Shown here: piece by piece, positions 42,032-51,308 of the stretch
How positions within the stretch are numbered: the stretch's first letter is position 1
Layout of the letters: each line of letters opens with the position of its first letter
DNA from: Sporomusaceae bacterium
Lineage (GTDB): Bacteria; Bacillota; Negativicutes; Sporomusales; UBA7701
DNA length: 64,000 nucleotides
Direction of reading: 5' to 3'
NCBI GenBank assembly: GCA_031460455.1
Contig: JAVKTQ010000001.1
Span: 372,001-436,000 of the forward strand
Program-made: the position numbers and the translations under genes
The notes under the pieces: generated by a model
Database searches by the model: none
Seen by the model: the letters and a program-made list of their open reading frames with translations, nothing else
Told to the model about the DNA's origin: nothing

Positions 42032-42096
42032 TCGGTAAGGTCGATATTTCGAAAAATTATAACAACATAATTTATACAGTATACGTCAGAAACGCG

Positions 42097-42738
42097 CTAA
42101 TCCCTTATGCCGCATAGCGGGAGCAGCTCTCCCATGTTCTCGATGATATGGTCGGGCCCGGCCGCAACCACGTCAGACCAGGGCACATACGTCCAGCGCA
42201 CAGCCGCCGTATTCACCGCCGCCGCCTTGGCGCTCATTATATCAAACGGGCTGTCCCCCACCATAAGGCAATCGCCCGCCGGCAGACCAAGCGCCGCCAG
42301 CGCCCGCTGCACCGGCTCGGGGTGCGGTTTATGCTGCTGACAGTCCTCGTGGCCGATCACCACCGGAAAATACTTGTCAAGGTCGAACAGTCTCAGGCCG
42401 CGTATCGAAGTGACCCGTGTCTTCGAAGTCACCACCGCCAGCTTCACGCCCCGGTCGTACAGCCTCTGCACCACCTCGACGACCCCGGCGAACACCTTCG
42501 CCAGTTCGTCGTGATAGTGGACGTTGTACTCGCGGTATGTCCTTATCATCGCGTCCGGATCGGGCCCCATCAGGGCCAGCGCCTCAATCAGCGGCCTGCC
42601 GAAGGTCGATTTTACCAGCGCCATATCCGCGTCGCAGCCCTGGTGGGTTTTAATGGTGTGCTGAAACGATTTGAGAATCAGATCGGTTGTGTCCAGCAGC
42701 GTACCGTCAAGATCGAACAGAATACCTTTGTAGCTCAT
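42097..42738 (-). CDS. HAD family phosphatase (PpaX/phosphoglycolate phosphatase type)
   Basis: 213 aa, ATG with GGGGGAG upstream. FDLDGTLLDT is HAD motif I, VVTSKTR motif II and MVGDSPFD motif IV, with a helical cap domain between I and II. PpaX hydrolyses pyrophosphate; related enzymes act on phosphoglycolate. The exact substrate is not decidable here. Confidence 0.85.
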   Translation of the reverse strand: MSYKGILFDLDGTLLDTTDLILKSFQHTIKTHQGCDADMALVKSTFGRPLIEALALMGPDPDAMIRTYREYNVHYHDELAKVFAGVVEVVQRLYDRGVKLAVVTSKTRVTSIRGLRLFDLDKYFPVVIGHEDCQQHKPHPEPVQRALAALGLPAGDCLMVGDSPFDIMSAKAAAVNTAAVRWTYVPWSDVVAAGPDHIIENMGELLPLCGIRD

Positions 42739-42860
42739 CGGTCTCCCCCTGTCATCACTGGCTTGTCCACTCTTCCCGGAAATTAACGCCAGCCCTACCA
42801 GGCGCGCTGATAAAGCTGGCGTGATATTTTTTCGCCCTCCGGCGGCGGAAATCCTCTCGG

Positions 42861-43277
42861 CTAAATATTGACGCCCACCAAGCCTCCCAGAGCCCCGGCG
42901 GCAATCCCGGCGAACGCCTTGTTCGCCAGCACGAGCAGCGATACCGGTTCCTGGGTCATCTCCAGCCCCACGCCGACCGAAATCAGCACATACATCAGAC
43001 CTACCGCCATACCGACAAGCAGACCCGCGCCCCCGGCGCGCTGAGCGGCAAACGCGCTGCCGATGAAAATGCTCGTCACCGTCACCGCCACCATGATATA
43101 GCGCAGATAGTTCTCGATGAACAGACTCTCCGTGGCCAGGCTGACCACCGACAGGAAGATTATCGCCACCAGCGACACCGTCAAGCTGACCAGCACCCCT
43201 GCGCCGATCGCCATCACCGCCCCTGGCACCTTTTGCGTCGGAACACTCGCCCGTGTGCGTCTGGTCACCTTAGCCAC
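42861..43277 (-). CDS. TIGR04086-like membrane protein
   Basis: 138 aa, GTG start after GGGGGG. It has four predicted membrane segments and a short basic N-terminus. LLVLANKAFAGIAAGALGGL closes the protein with a Gly-rich helix, as in TIGR04086/YrzE proteins of Firmicutes. Function unknown. Confidence 0.72.
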   Translation of the reverse strand: MAKVTRRTRASVPTQKVPGAVMAIGAGVLVSLTVSLVAIIFLSVVSLATESLFIENYLRYIMVAVTVTSIFIGSAFAAQRAGGAGLLVGMAVGLMYVLISVGVGLEMTQEPVSLLVLANKAFAGIAAGALGGLVGVNI

Positions 43278-43313
43278 AGTATCCCCCCCTCAAGGGTTTT
43301 ACTGTAATTTATG

Positions 43314-44075
43314 CTAAGTAGCCAGATTCCATTCCTTTATAAGCTTGATGATTCCATAGTTGGTGAGATCGAAATGGATGGGCGTCACCGAAATCTTGCC
43401 CTTTTTAACGGCCATGACGTCGGTGCCATCCTTGTTGTCGGTATCCTTCAGGCTGCCGCCCATCCAGTAATAAATCCTGCCTCTGGGATCTTCGCGCCGC
43501 TCGAAGGTATTCTCGTATTCGATAACCCCCAGAGTGGTCACCTCCACCCCGGCAAGCGCCTCATCCGGCAGCGGCGGTACGTTGACATTCAGCAGCGTAT
43601 CGGGTGGCAGCGTCCGTTCAGCCAGCTCCAGGACAAGCTTGCGGGCGAAGCGGGCCGCCGGCCGGAAATCGGCCGGCTTGAAAGTGGCCAGCGACACCGC
43701 GATCGCCGGGATACCGTGGAGGGCCCCCTCGATCGCCGCGCTCACCGTCCCCGAATACAGCACATCGGTCCCCATATTGGGGCCCTGGTTTATCCCGGAA
43801 ACGACCACGTCCGGCTTCACCGGCAGCAGCGCCTCGACAGCCATCTTCACGCAGTCGGTGGGCGTCCCGCCCACTCGCCAGGCGCACAGCGGCGGATCGT
43901 CAATGCAGAATTGATCGACGCGGATGGGGTGATGGACGGTGATCGACTGGCTCGTTGCGCTCCGCTCGCTGTCCGGCGCCACAACAGTCACCTCGCCGAT
44001 CGTCGCCAACTCCCGCCACAGCGCCTGTATTCCCGGCGCGTTGATCCCGTCGTCGTTTGTCAACAGAATACGCAA
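43314..44075 (-). CDS. surE: 5'-nucleotidase SurE
   Basis: 253 aa from the TTG at 44075 (GGAGGAG five bases upstream). RILLTNDDGINAPGI is the diagnostic metal-binding N-terminus, with VVAPDSERSATSQSIT and VVSGINQGPNMGTDVLYSGT. It removes phosphate from nucleoside monophosphates and is usually a cytosolic dimer or tetramer. Confidence 0.95.
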   Translation of the reverse strand: MRILLTNDDGINAPGIQALWRELATIGEVTVVAPDSERSATSQSITVHHPIRVDQFCIDDPPLCAWRVGGTPTDCVKMAVEALLPVKPDVVVSGINQGPNMGTDVLYSGTVSAAIEGALHGIPAIAVSLATFKPADFRPAARFARKLVLELAERTLPPDTLLNVNVPPLPDEALAGVEVTTLGVIEYENTFERREDPRGRIYYWMGGSLKDTDNKDGTDVMAVKKGKISVTPIHFDLTNYGIIKLIKEWNLAT

Positions 44076-44111
44076 AAGAACTCCTCCTATACCATCCTGC
44101 AAATGCTGCTG

Positions 44112-44834
44112 TCACAGCTGATTCATTATCTTATGCGTCTGCGGTATAACCCGCACATCGTCCACCACATCGAGCGCCGCCGCCAGCAGCCGCAGCACCG
44201 CCTCCGGAGCGATGCCGGCCACCCTCCCCACCGGCGTCACCGGCTGAAGCACCACCGGGATGCGACTGTCCACAGCCGCCACCAGTTTTAGCGCCCGGCG
44301 AAACTCCTCGTCGCCCGTCGCCGCCGTCAGCACAAGCTTCACATACACCTCGCGGGTTGACGCCAGACGGAGAAAGCGTTCATGCTCGTCCCACAGTTCG
44401 CGCCCGCTGATCGACGGCAGCTTGATATCCATACTGACGATATCGATATGGGGCAGCACAGCCGCCAACTCGTCAGGCATCGTCCCGTTAGTCTCCAGAT
44501 ACAGGCGGCCGGCCAGCTTCGGCGCCAGCTCCGCCAGCTCCGCCGCCTGGCAGAGCGGCTCGCCGCCCGTCAGGCTCACCGAGTGGTGCGGCGCACCGAG
44601 GAGGCTGTTGACATGCCCGGCCAACGCCTCGACCGGTAATGGATTGTCCACCGCGAAGAAATCCCGCCCTCCCGGCGTAGCCTCCACCCTGGCAGTCGCA
44701 GCCGCCACGCGGGAAGCCGGCGTATCGCAATAATCGCAGGCCAGGTTGCAGCCCGCCAGGCGCACGAACACCTGCCGGTAGCCGACATACCTGCCTTCCC
44801 CCTGGATGGAGGAAAAAACCTCGACAATCTCCAC
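44112..44834 (-). CDS. queE: 7-carboxy-7-deazaguanine synthase QueE
   Basis: 240 aa from GTG 44834; GTG 44846 overlapping the queD stop is possible. VFSSIQGEGRYVG and the radical-SAM cluster CNLACDYCDT (CxxxCxxC) are followed by SLTGGEPLCQ. It converts 6-carboxytetrahydropterin to CDG in queuosine synthesis. Directly downstream of queD. queC and queF are not in the window. Confidence 0.94.
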   Translation of the reverse strand: MEIVEVFSSIQGEGRYVGYRQVFVRLAGCNLACDYCDTPASRVAAATARVEATPGGRDFFAVDNPLPVEALAGHVNSLLGAPHHSVSLTGGEPLCQAAELAELAPKLAGRLYLETNGTMPDELAAVLPHIDIVSMDIKLPSISGRELWDEHERFLRLASTREVYVKLVLTAATGDEEFRRALKLVAAVDSRIPVVLQPVTPVGRVAGIAPEAVLRLLAAALDVVDDVRVIPQTHKIMNQL

Positions 44835-44842
44835 CTGTGCCG

Positions 44843-45214
44843 TCACTCCTCCCGATACACGGCCGCCGAATGCGGCGACTCCCACACCTTCACCGCCGTC
44901 ACCGCCACCCCCGCCGGCAGGTGTCCGGCCAGTTCGCGGTAGACATACGCGGCGATGTTCTCCGCCGTTGGATTGACGGCGCGGAAAGGCTCAATCTCGT
45001 TAAGATAATAATGGTCGAGCGTATCGATAACCCGCGTTACCTCCTGTTTGAGGACGCGGAAATCGACCAGCATCCCCAGGCTGTCCAGTGCGGGGCCGGC
45101 CACCGTAACCTCCACACGCCAGTTATGTCCGTGGAGGCGGTTGCATTTGCCGGGATAATCGGCCAGCCTGTGGGCGGCCTCAAAATCGACGATCGTCGTC
45201 AGTTCGTACATCAT
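44843..45214 (-). CDS. queD: 6-carboxytetrahydropterin synthase QueD
   Basis: 123 aa, ATG with GGGAGGG upstream. FEAAHRL and LHGHNWRVEV hold the zinc His residues, and VWESPHSAAVY ends the protein. It makes 6-carboxytetrahydropterin from dihydroneopterin triphosphate. First gene of a queD-queE pair. Confidence 0.94.
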   Translation of the reverse strand: MMYELTTIVDFEAAHRLADYPGKCNRLHGHNWRVEVTVAGPALDSLGMLVDFRVLKQEVTRVIDTLDHYYLNEIEPFRAVNPTAENIAAYVYRELAGHLPAGVAVTAVKVWESPHSAAVYREE

Positions 45215-45269
45215 TAATCCCTCCCAACCCTATGATTAGCCCGTCGCGGCGATAGTACTCGCCGGCCGA

Positions 45270-45300
45270 CAAAAATAGATGAGCCCCAAGACTCATCTAT
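45270..45300 (-). terminator. Terminator after the glycosyltransferase gene
   Basis: ATAGATGAG / CTCATCTAT stem with a T run on the minus strand. Confidence 0.85.
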
Positions 45301-45332
45301 GAAACAGCGCGAACATCCGATTGGCAGACTTA

Positions 45333-46619
45333 CTATTTCGCCGCCTGCTTGCTTAAATAATTCTCCTTGGGAAAATCGTCGGCCGTCGCCAGCAGCGCCA
45401 CGTCGCGGTAGCTGAGGCCGCGGGTGTGCTGAGTGTGGCTCCACTCCCGGTCGTTGCGGTGCAGGAAGCCGATAAAAGTGATGGGAATCCAGCTATAGAC
45501 GAACAGCGGATAAAGCACCATATACCACCACGCCTTCAGGGGGGCGCGGATCTTTGCGAGGACAATGACCGGGAAAACATACTGGCCGACGGCGATCAGC
45601 TGCCAGACTTCGACCGGCAGAATCATAAAGAGGATATTGGTGTAAAACGGCACGATATGGTAAATGTAGCTGCAAACCACAAAGGTCGTCGACATGATCA
45701 GGAAATGAGGCTGGAGAAGGTGAAGGACGCCGTCGAGGATGCGGATATCCCGCTGGCGGATCCCCTCGTACAACAGGCGGGGTATGTAACGGCTTGCCAC
45801 GTCGAAGTGCCCCTGGGCCCAACGCTTGCGCTGGTGCCAAGACTGCACGAATGTGAGCGGCTTCTCGTCGTAAACGATGGCGTCGTGGCACCAAGTGGTG
45901 CGGATGCCGAGCAGCAGCGCCTTCATCGTGAACTCCATATCCTCGGTCAGGCAAGTAGCCCCCCAGCCGAACTTATGGAGCACGTCGGTCGAGATGCACA
46001 TCCCCGTGCCGCCGAGAACGCTCGACAGGCCGAGATTATACTTCGCCAGGTGCCAGATATGGTTAACCACCCAGAAGGAAATCGCGAAGGTGCCGGAAAT
46101 CCATGTATCGCAGGGATTCTTGGAATCCAGGTAGCCCTGGATGACCTTCTCGCCCTTGCACAGGCGGTTGTTCATCTCAAGCAGGAAATTAGGATGCACC
46201 AGGTTGTCGGCGTCAAAAACCGCCACCGCGTCATACTTGCGGGGCAGGCGGAACAGCTTGGCGAAGATCCACTCCATCGCATAGCCCTTGCCGCGCTGCT
46301 CGAGGTTGAAGCGCTCATACACGATCGCGCCGGCGGCCCTGGCCAGCTCGGCCGTGCGGTCCTTGCAGTTGTCGGCCACCACGAAAATATCGTACAGGTG
46401 GCGGGGGTATTTGAGCACATGCAGGTTCTCGATCAGCTGGACGATGACCTGTTCCTCGTTGTGGGCGGCGACGATGACCGCGAACGACTTCTTCGGGGTC
46501 ATTATCTTGATCTCCCGGCGGCGCCATACCCCGAAGAAAGCAAGAGCGAAATAGTAGAGAGTGAAAAATACGATAATCAGCTGCATTGGAACCATTATGT
46601 AGTCAAATAGCTGGTTCAT
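45333..46619 (-). CDS. Membrane glycosyltransferase family 2
   Basis: 428 aa from ATG 46619 (AAGGAG eight bases upstream). An N-terminal membrane segment is followed by a GT-A domain with AVFDADNLVHPNF (DxD), GTGMCISTDVL, LTEDMEF (acceptor ED) and QRKRWAQGH (Q/RxxRW). Three or four C-terminal membrane segments follow. This is the layout of processive beta-glycan synthases (hyaluronan, cellulose, PgaC-like). Product unknown; no further polysaccharide genes are adjacent. Confidence 0.88.
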   Translation of the reverse strand: MNQLFDYIMVPMQLIIVFFTLYYFALAFFGVWRRREIKIMTPKKSFAVIVAAHNEEQVIVQLIENLHVLKYPRHLYDIFVVADNCKDRTAELARAAGAIVYERFNLEQRGKGYAMEWIFAKLFRLPRKYDAVAVFDADNLVHPNFLLEMNNRLCKGEKVIQGYLDSKNPCDTWISGTFAISFWVVNHIWHLAKYNLGLSSVLGGTGMCISTDVLHKFGWGATCLTEDMEFTMKALLLGIRTTWCHDAIVYDEKPLTFVQSWHQRKRWAQGHFDVASRYIPRLLYEGIRQRDIRILDGVLHLLQPHFLIMSTTFVVCSYIYHIVPFYTNILFMILPVEVWQLIAVGQYVFPVIVLAKIRAPLKAWWYMVLYPLFVYSWIPITFIGFLHRNDREWSHTQHTRGLSYRDVALLATADDFPKENYLSKQAAK

Positions 46620-46717
46620 GGGCCGGTCTCCTTTTCGTGGGCGAATCCTTGAATCCGCCCTTTTCGGCACTTGCTGGCTCAGTCACAAAGTAACGAATCA
46701 CTTAATACACAAATTAC

Positions 46718-46747
46718 ATTTTAATTATAGTAAACCTTACTTGTCAA
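46718..46747 (-). promoter_or_regulatory. Promoter of the glycosyltransferase gene
   Basis: Minus strand TTGACA (46742-46747), 18-base spacer, TAAAAT (46718-46723). A second TATAAT sits too close to the -35 to be used with it. The transcript leader would be about 95 bases. Confidence 0.5.
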
Positions 46748-46911
46748 GCCATAATAAAGAAGCGTAAAGCGGCCCTGCTTACCAAAATCAGGAATATCGC
46801 CCTTCTTCGGCGGTACAGCACAATTTTCCTGCTCTTACCGTCGGCAGGCTACCTTTAATATAACCAACAAATTGCTTCATATCCTGAGGAAACCGGTCTG
46901 GATCCGGAACG

Positions 46912-47586
46912 TTATGATTCCTTGGCCTCGAACAGCGCGAACAGGTTGTTGAGCAGGCCGAAAACGGCGTAAGCGAAGAAAGCGGCGAACAGCGCCCCCT
47001 GCGGCGACAGGTATATTAAGTAGCCGCCAACCAACACCGCCAGCACGGCCGGCACCGGACGGATCTTCTCGCCCTTCCCTTTGAAATCCGGATACTTCAC
47101 CGTGCTCACCATGAGATACGCGAACACGGCCACAAATATGGCAAACATCCACAGGGGGGGCTTGAGGCCGGTCATCACGAAAAGCGCTACCGTGCAGCCG
47201 GCCGCCGGTATCGGCAATCCGAGAAAATAGCCCTTTACCACCCCGGTCATAACGTTGAAGCGCGCCAGGCGGAGCGCCCCGCAGGTGGCGAAAGCCGCGC
47301 AGATCAGCGCACCTATCCAGCCTAAATCCTTCAACATATATACGTACGCCAGAAAAGCCGGGGCCACCCCGAACGAGCCGGCGTCACAAAGCGAATCGAG
47401 CTCCTTGCCAAACTCGCTGCTCACGCCGAAATAGCGGGCGGCGCGGCCATCAAGCCCGTCGGCGACCATCGCCACAAAGACCAGCAACGCCGAAGCGACG
47501 AAATCTCCCTGAAAAGCGGCGACCATCGCCAGGAAACCGAAAACAAGATTGGAACATGTCAGCAAATTGGGGATGAAAGTTCTCAC
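46912..47586 (-). CDS. pssA: CDP-diacylglycerol-serine O-phosphatidyltransferase
   Basis: 224 aa from the GTG at 47586, which overlaps the psd stop. VADGLDGRAARYFGVSSEFGKELDSLCD (given across its length) is the CDP-alcohol phosphotransferase motif DG(x)2AR(x)8G(x)3D(x)3D. It has six or so membrane segments and makes phosphatidylserine. It is coupled to psd, so the pair converts CDP-diacylglycerol to phosphatidylethanolamine. Confidence 0.94.
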   Translation of the reverse strand: MRTFIPNLLTCSNLVFGFLAMVAAFQGDFVASALLVFVAMVADGLDGRAARYFGVSSEFGKELDSLCDAGSFGVAPAFLAYVYMLKDLGWIGALICAAFATCGALRLARFNVMTGVVKGYFLGLPIPAAGCTVALFVMTGLKPPLWMFAIFVAVFAYLMVSTVKYPDFKGKGEKIRPVPAVLAVLVGGYLIYLSPQGALFAAFFAYAVFGLLNNLFALFEAKES

Positions 47587-48221
47587 TCGCGCAACCTCCC
47601 TATAACCGTCTCGCCGCCCCGGACTTTGTCGCCTTTCTTGACCAGGATCTCCACCGACCGGGGAACGACGATCTCCGTACAAGAACCGAACTTGATCATG
47701 CCGTAGCGCTCGCCGCGCTCAAGGACCACGCCCAGCGTCACCCAGGAAACGATCCGGCGCGCCAGGATACCGGCAATCTGCGTGACCAGCACCCGCATCT
47801 TCTCGTTCTCCAGGCCGATGGTATGCCGCTCGTTCTCGCAGCCTGCGGATTCCTTGTAAGCCGGGCGGAAGCGCCCGCAGGTATACTGCTGGAATTTGAT
47901 CTCGCCGGCTATCGGGCTGCGGTTTACATGAACATCGAAGACCGACAGGAATATCGTAACCTTTATCCCGTCCTGTTCGAGGAACTGGTCCTCGTACACC
48001 TCGCTGACCCCCATAACCCTGCCGTCGGCCGCCGACACCACCATAGTGTCGTCGAACGGTATAGCCCGCCGGGGATTACGAAAGAAAAAGGTGACAAACG
48101 CGGCCAGCACGCCGGGGATGATGGCCCAATACAGGCCGACTGTCAAGGCGGTGACAAAAGTGATAAGCACGAGAATGCCGATATACAGGAAGCCCTCTCT
48201 AACGATTGGAGTCTGGGTCAT
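47583..48221 (-). CDS. psd: Phosphatidylserine decarboxylase (short type)
   Basis: 212 aa, ATG at 48221 with GGAGG upstream. Two N-terminal membrane segments precede DGRVMGVSEV, FLSVFDVHVNRSPIAGEI and the self-cleavage site MIKFGSCTEI (Gly-Ser, giving the pyruvoyl group). It yields phosphatidylethanolamine. It is the short ~215-aa form, with pssA immediately downstream. Confidence 0.94.
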   Translation of the reverse strand: MTQTPIVREGFLYIGILVLITFVTALTVGLYWAIIPGVLAAFVTFFFRNPRRAIPFDDTMVVSAADGRVMGVSEVYEDQFLEQDGIKVTIFLSVFDVHVNRSPIAGEIKFQQYTCGRFRPAYKESAGCENERHTIGLENEKMRVLVTQIAGILARRIVSWVTLGVVLERGERYGMIKFGSCTEIVVPRSVEILVKKGDKVRGGETVIGRLRE

Positions 48222-48335
48222 CAAGCCACCTCCTTCCGGTCAACTATCGCCTTCCCCCACAAAACAAAAAGCAAGACAGAAATCCCGCCCTGCCTTATTT
48301 TCCTAAATCATTATAATATACCCGTCAGACGTTGT

Positions 48336-49058
48336 CTAATGTTTTTTGGCCGCCAGCACCCGCAAGACGAAGCGCGGCAGAGCCATCATCCGCCCGATGC
48401 GGCTGGGCTCGCAGCCCAGTCGGTACAGCCATTCCAGGCCGGACCGCTGCATCCAGAGCGGCGCCCGGCGAGCAACGCCGGCCATAACGTCGAAAGTGCC
48501 CCCGACGCCCATAGACACAGGCACCGACAGCGTCGCCTCATGCGTGGCCAGCCACTTCTCCTGCTTGGGCACCCCCAGGGCGGCCAGCAGGATATGCGGC
48601 CTGCTCTCCCTGATAGCGGCGGCGATGCCGGCGGCCTCCTCGGGGGCAAAATACCCGTCGCGCACACCGGCGACAACAAGCCCCGGCCACTTCTGAGCCG
48701 CGGCTTCGCTGGCCCTGGCGGCGATCCCCGGCGCACCGCCGAAAAAGAACACCCGCCAGCCCGTCGCCGCCGCCTTGGCCAGCAGCGCCTGCGCCAGATC
48801 GAAGCCGGCCACCCGTTCAGGCACCGGCCGCCCCAGATGGCGCGCCGCCCATACCACGCCGGCGCCGTCCGGCACCACGAGCGCAGCGTCGGCCAGGATG
48901 CGGGCCAGTTCCAAGTCGCGCCCGGCCGCCATCACCATCTCGGCGTTGGCTGTCGCTACAAGGTGCGGTCCGCCTTCGGCGATAAAACCCTCGACCGTCC
49001 GGACCGCCTCGGCCAGAGTCACTGCATCGATATTAACTCCCAGAACGTCAACACGCAC
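48336..49058 (-). CDS. WecG/TagA/CpsF family glycosyltransferase
   Basis: 240 aa from GTG 49058 (GAGGAG eight bases upstream). DVLGVNIDAVTLAEAV, VVPDGAGVVWAARHLGRPVPERVAGFDL and ALGVPKQEKWL are family motifs. It adds N-acetylmannosaminyl or similar residues to lipid-linked GlcNAc, as in teichoic acid or enterobacterial common antigen synthesis. Peripheral membrane protein; substrate unproven. Confidence 0.9.
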   Translation of the reverse strand: MRVDVLGVNIDAVTLAEAVRTVEGFIAEGGPHLVATANAEMVMAAGRDLELARILADAALVVPDGAGVVWAARHLGRPVPERVAGFDLAQALLAKAAATGWRVFFFGGAPGIAARASEAAAQKWPGLVVAGVRDGYFAPEEAAGIAAAIRESRPHILLAALGVPKQEKWLATHEATLSVPVSMGVGGTFDVMAGVARRAPLWMQRSGLEWLYRLGCEPSRIGRMMALPRFVLRVLAAKKH

Positions 49059-49141
49059 GCGGCAAACTCCTCGGAAAGCCTTATTTCCGCCGGTGCGCGG
49101 CAAACTGCCGCCCCAGCTTCTCACACCATTTTACCACATCA

Positions 49142-51175
49142 TTACAATCCCGGCAATCGCAGCCAGGGCGGCAGCTTCCAGCCAGGCTTCTGTTCCGGCT
49201 GCGCCTGATCGCCCGGCGCGGGGCGGCCTTCAGGGTCCGGCAGCTTCTGCCCCGGCCGGGTGCGGGGATCGATCGCCGTCGGTTCTGTGCCCTTGACGAA
49301 CGCGCTGTATTCCGTCTCCTGGCAGCCGCCGCTGGCCAGCTTGCCCGAATCGGCGCACACCGGCACCCCTGTCGCCACCCCCGGCGGCACGGGGAAATCG
49401 GTCGCCCTTGTCCCCGCCACCGCCTTCGCCATCATCTGGCCCCACAGCGCCGAAACCTCCGTCCCTGATATGCCGACAGGCGTACGGTCGTCATTGCCGA
49501 TAAAAACCCCTGTAAGCAGCTCGGGAGTGTAGCCCACAAACCAGGCGGTCTCGTAATTGTCGGTCGTCCCCGTCTTGCCGGCCGCCGGCCGGCCAAGGTT
49601 GGCGGGCGTCGCCGTGCCGTCCTGCAGCACCCCCATCATAATATCGGTCATGATATACGCCACCTCGGGCCGCAGCACCGACTGCTGGACCACCCTGGCC
49701 TCCTCCAGCACCTGATCGTTCTCGTCCAGCACCCTCATGACGGCCACTGGGCGCGACACCACACCGCCGTTGGCGAACGCCGTATACGCCGTGCACAGCT
49801 CCATCAGGCTCACGCCCTGCGTCAGCCCGCCCAGAGCCGCCGCCAGATTATCGTCCTCAGGCACCAGCGTCGTAACCCCCAGGCTGCGGGCCAGACTCAG
49901 CACATTCGCCATCCCCGCCTGCCGGCCCGTCTTGACGGCGGCCACGTTCACCGACCAGCGCACCGCCTTCTTCATCGTCACCGGCCCGCGGTACTTCTTG
50001 TCGTAATTCTGGGGCGAATAACCGCCGATATTGATGCGCTCGTCGACGATGATCGTATTGGCAGCCTGGCCCTGCCCCAGCGCGGTCGCGTACACGAACG
50101 GCTTGAACGCCGACCCCGGCTGGCGGACCTCGGCCGTCACCCGGTTGATCTGGCTCTCCTCGTAATTCCGCCCGCCCACCATCGCCCGGATATGGCCGTT
50201 TCGGGGGTCGAGCGTCAGCACCGCCCCCTGATATTTGCCCAGCACTGCCTCCGCCGCCTGCTGCAGCTTAATATCCAGCGTCGTATAAACCTTCAGTCCG
50301 CCCTTGTAAACGCGGTTCGCCCCATAACGCCCCACAAGCTCCTTGGCAACATAGTCCAGAAAATACGACGCCTGCACCACCCGGCGCTTCTTCCCGGCCA
50401 GCGCGATCGGCTCGCGCTGGGCCGCCTCGGCCTGCGCCTGCGTTATATAGCCGGCGTTGGCCAGCCCCTGCAGCACCGTGCCCCGGCGGTTGAGCGCCGC
50501 CCGCACATCGGCGTACGGCGAAAAAATGTTCGGCCCCCGCGGCAGGCCGGCCAGCATCGCGCTCTCCACCAGCGAAAGCTCGGCGGCGTGCTTGCCGAAA
50601 TACACCTGGGCGGCAGCCTCGACGCCGTATGCCCCCTCACCGAAATACACCTGATTGAGGTACGCCTGGAGAATCTCCTCCTTGGAAAACTTCCGTTCGA
50701 TGATCAGCGCCAACAGCGCCTCCTTGAGCTTGCGGGTCAGCGTCTGCTCCTGAGTAAGGAACATCTCCCTCGCCAACTGCTGCGTTATCGTGCTGCCCCC
50801 CTCCACCACCCCGCCGTAGCGGAGATTGACCCATACTGCCCGCAGAATACCGATAGGGTCGACGCCGAGATGGCGGTAAAAGCGGATATCCTCATTGGCG
50901 ACGATCGCCTCAGGCACATACCGGGACACATTGCTCAGCGTCACGACAATCCGGTTCTCCTCAAACAGCTTGGCCACCGGCTGGCCGTTGACGTCGAAAA
51001 CCTGTGTAGCCGCCTTCATCGAAAGATTCTCGAGATTATCGGTGCGCGGCAAGGAAAAATAGGCACAGCCGGCCGCCGAAAAGAGGGCGATAACCATAGC
51101 CGCGATCACGACGTCGACAACATACTCCCGCCAGACAGCAAGCTTTTTATGGCGCCGGCGGCCGTGTTCTTCCAT
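49142..51175 (-). CDS. Class A penicillin-binding protein (PBP1A family)
   Basis: 677 aa, ATG with AAAGGAGGGG upstream. A short cytoplasmic basic tail and one membrane anchor precede the glycosyltransferase domain (EDIRFYRHLGVD, GGSTITQQLAREM) and the transpeptidase with SAFK (active Ser), SVN and KTGTT motifs. The C-terminal tail is Pro/Gln-rich. It polymerises and cross-links peptidoglycan. A 15-base tandem repeat lies upstream. Confidence 0.95.
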   Translation of the reverse strand: MEEHGRRRHKKLAVWREYVVDVVIAAMVIALFSAAGCAYFSLPRTDNLENLSMKAATQVFDVNGQPVAKLFEENRIVVTLSNVSRYVPEAIVANEDIRFYRHLGVDPIGILRAVWVNLRYGGVVEGGSTITQQLAREMFLTQEQTLTRKLKEALLALIIERKFSKEEILQAYLNQVYFGEGAYGVEAAAQVYFGKHAAELSLVESAMLAGLPRGPNIFSPYADVRAALNRRGTVLQGLANAGYITQAQAEAAQREPIALAGKKRRVVQASYFLDYVAKELVGRYGANRVYKGGLKVYTTLDIKLQQAAEAVLGKYQGAVLTLDPRNGHIRAMVGGRNYEESQINRVTAEVRQPGSAFKPFVYATALGQGQAANTIIVDERINIGGYSPQNYDKKYRGPVTMKKAVRWSVNVAAVKTGRQAGMANVLSLARSLGVTTLVPEDDNLAAALGGLTQGVSLMELCTAYTAFANGGVVSRPVAVMRVLDENDQVLEEARVVQQSVLRPEVAYIMTDIMMGVLQDGTATPANLGRPAAGKTGTTDNYETAWFVGYTPELLTGVFIGNDDRTPVGISGTEVSALWGQMMAKAVAGTRATDFPVPPGVATGVPVCADSGKLASGGCQETEYSAFVKGTEPTAIDPRTRPGQKLPDPEGRPAPGDQAQPEQKPGWKLPPWLRLPGL

Positions 51176-51197
51176 GCCTCAACCCCTCCTTTACCGA

Positions 51198-51227
51198 TAG
51201 TATATCCACAGCTAGTATATCCACAGC
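51198..51227. repeat. Tandem 15-bp duplication upstream of the PBP gene
   Basis: TAGTATATCCACAGC occurs twice in a row, just upstream of the PBP ribosome site and between divergent genes. Probably slippage; it may alter promoter spacing. Confidence 0.85.
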
Positions 51228-51308
51228 TTGGCAGGTAATTGCGCGGCAGGAATCATCCCCGCCACCGCGAATATTACATAAAAATATTATTGTCGTCGGG
51301 GAACTGTC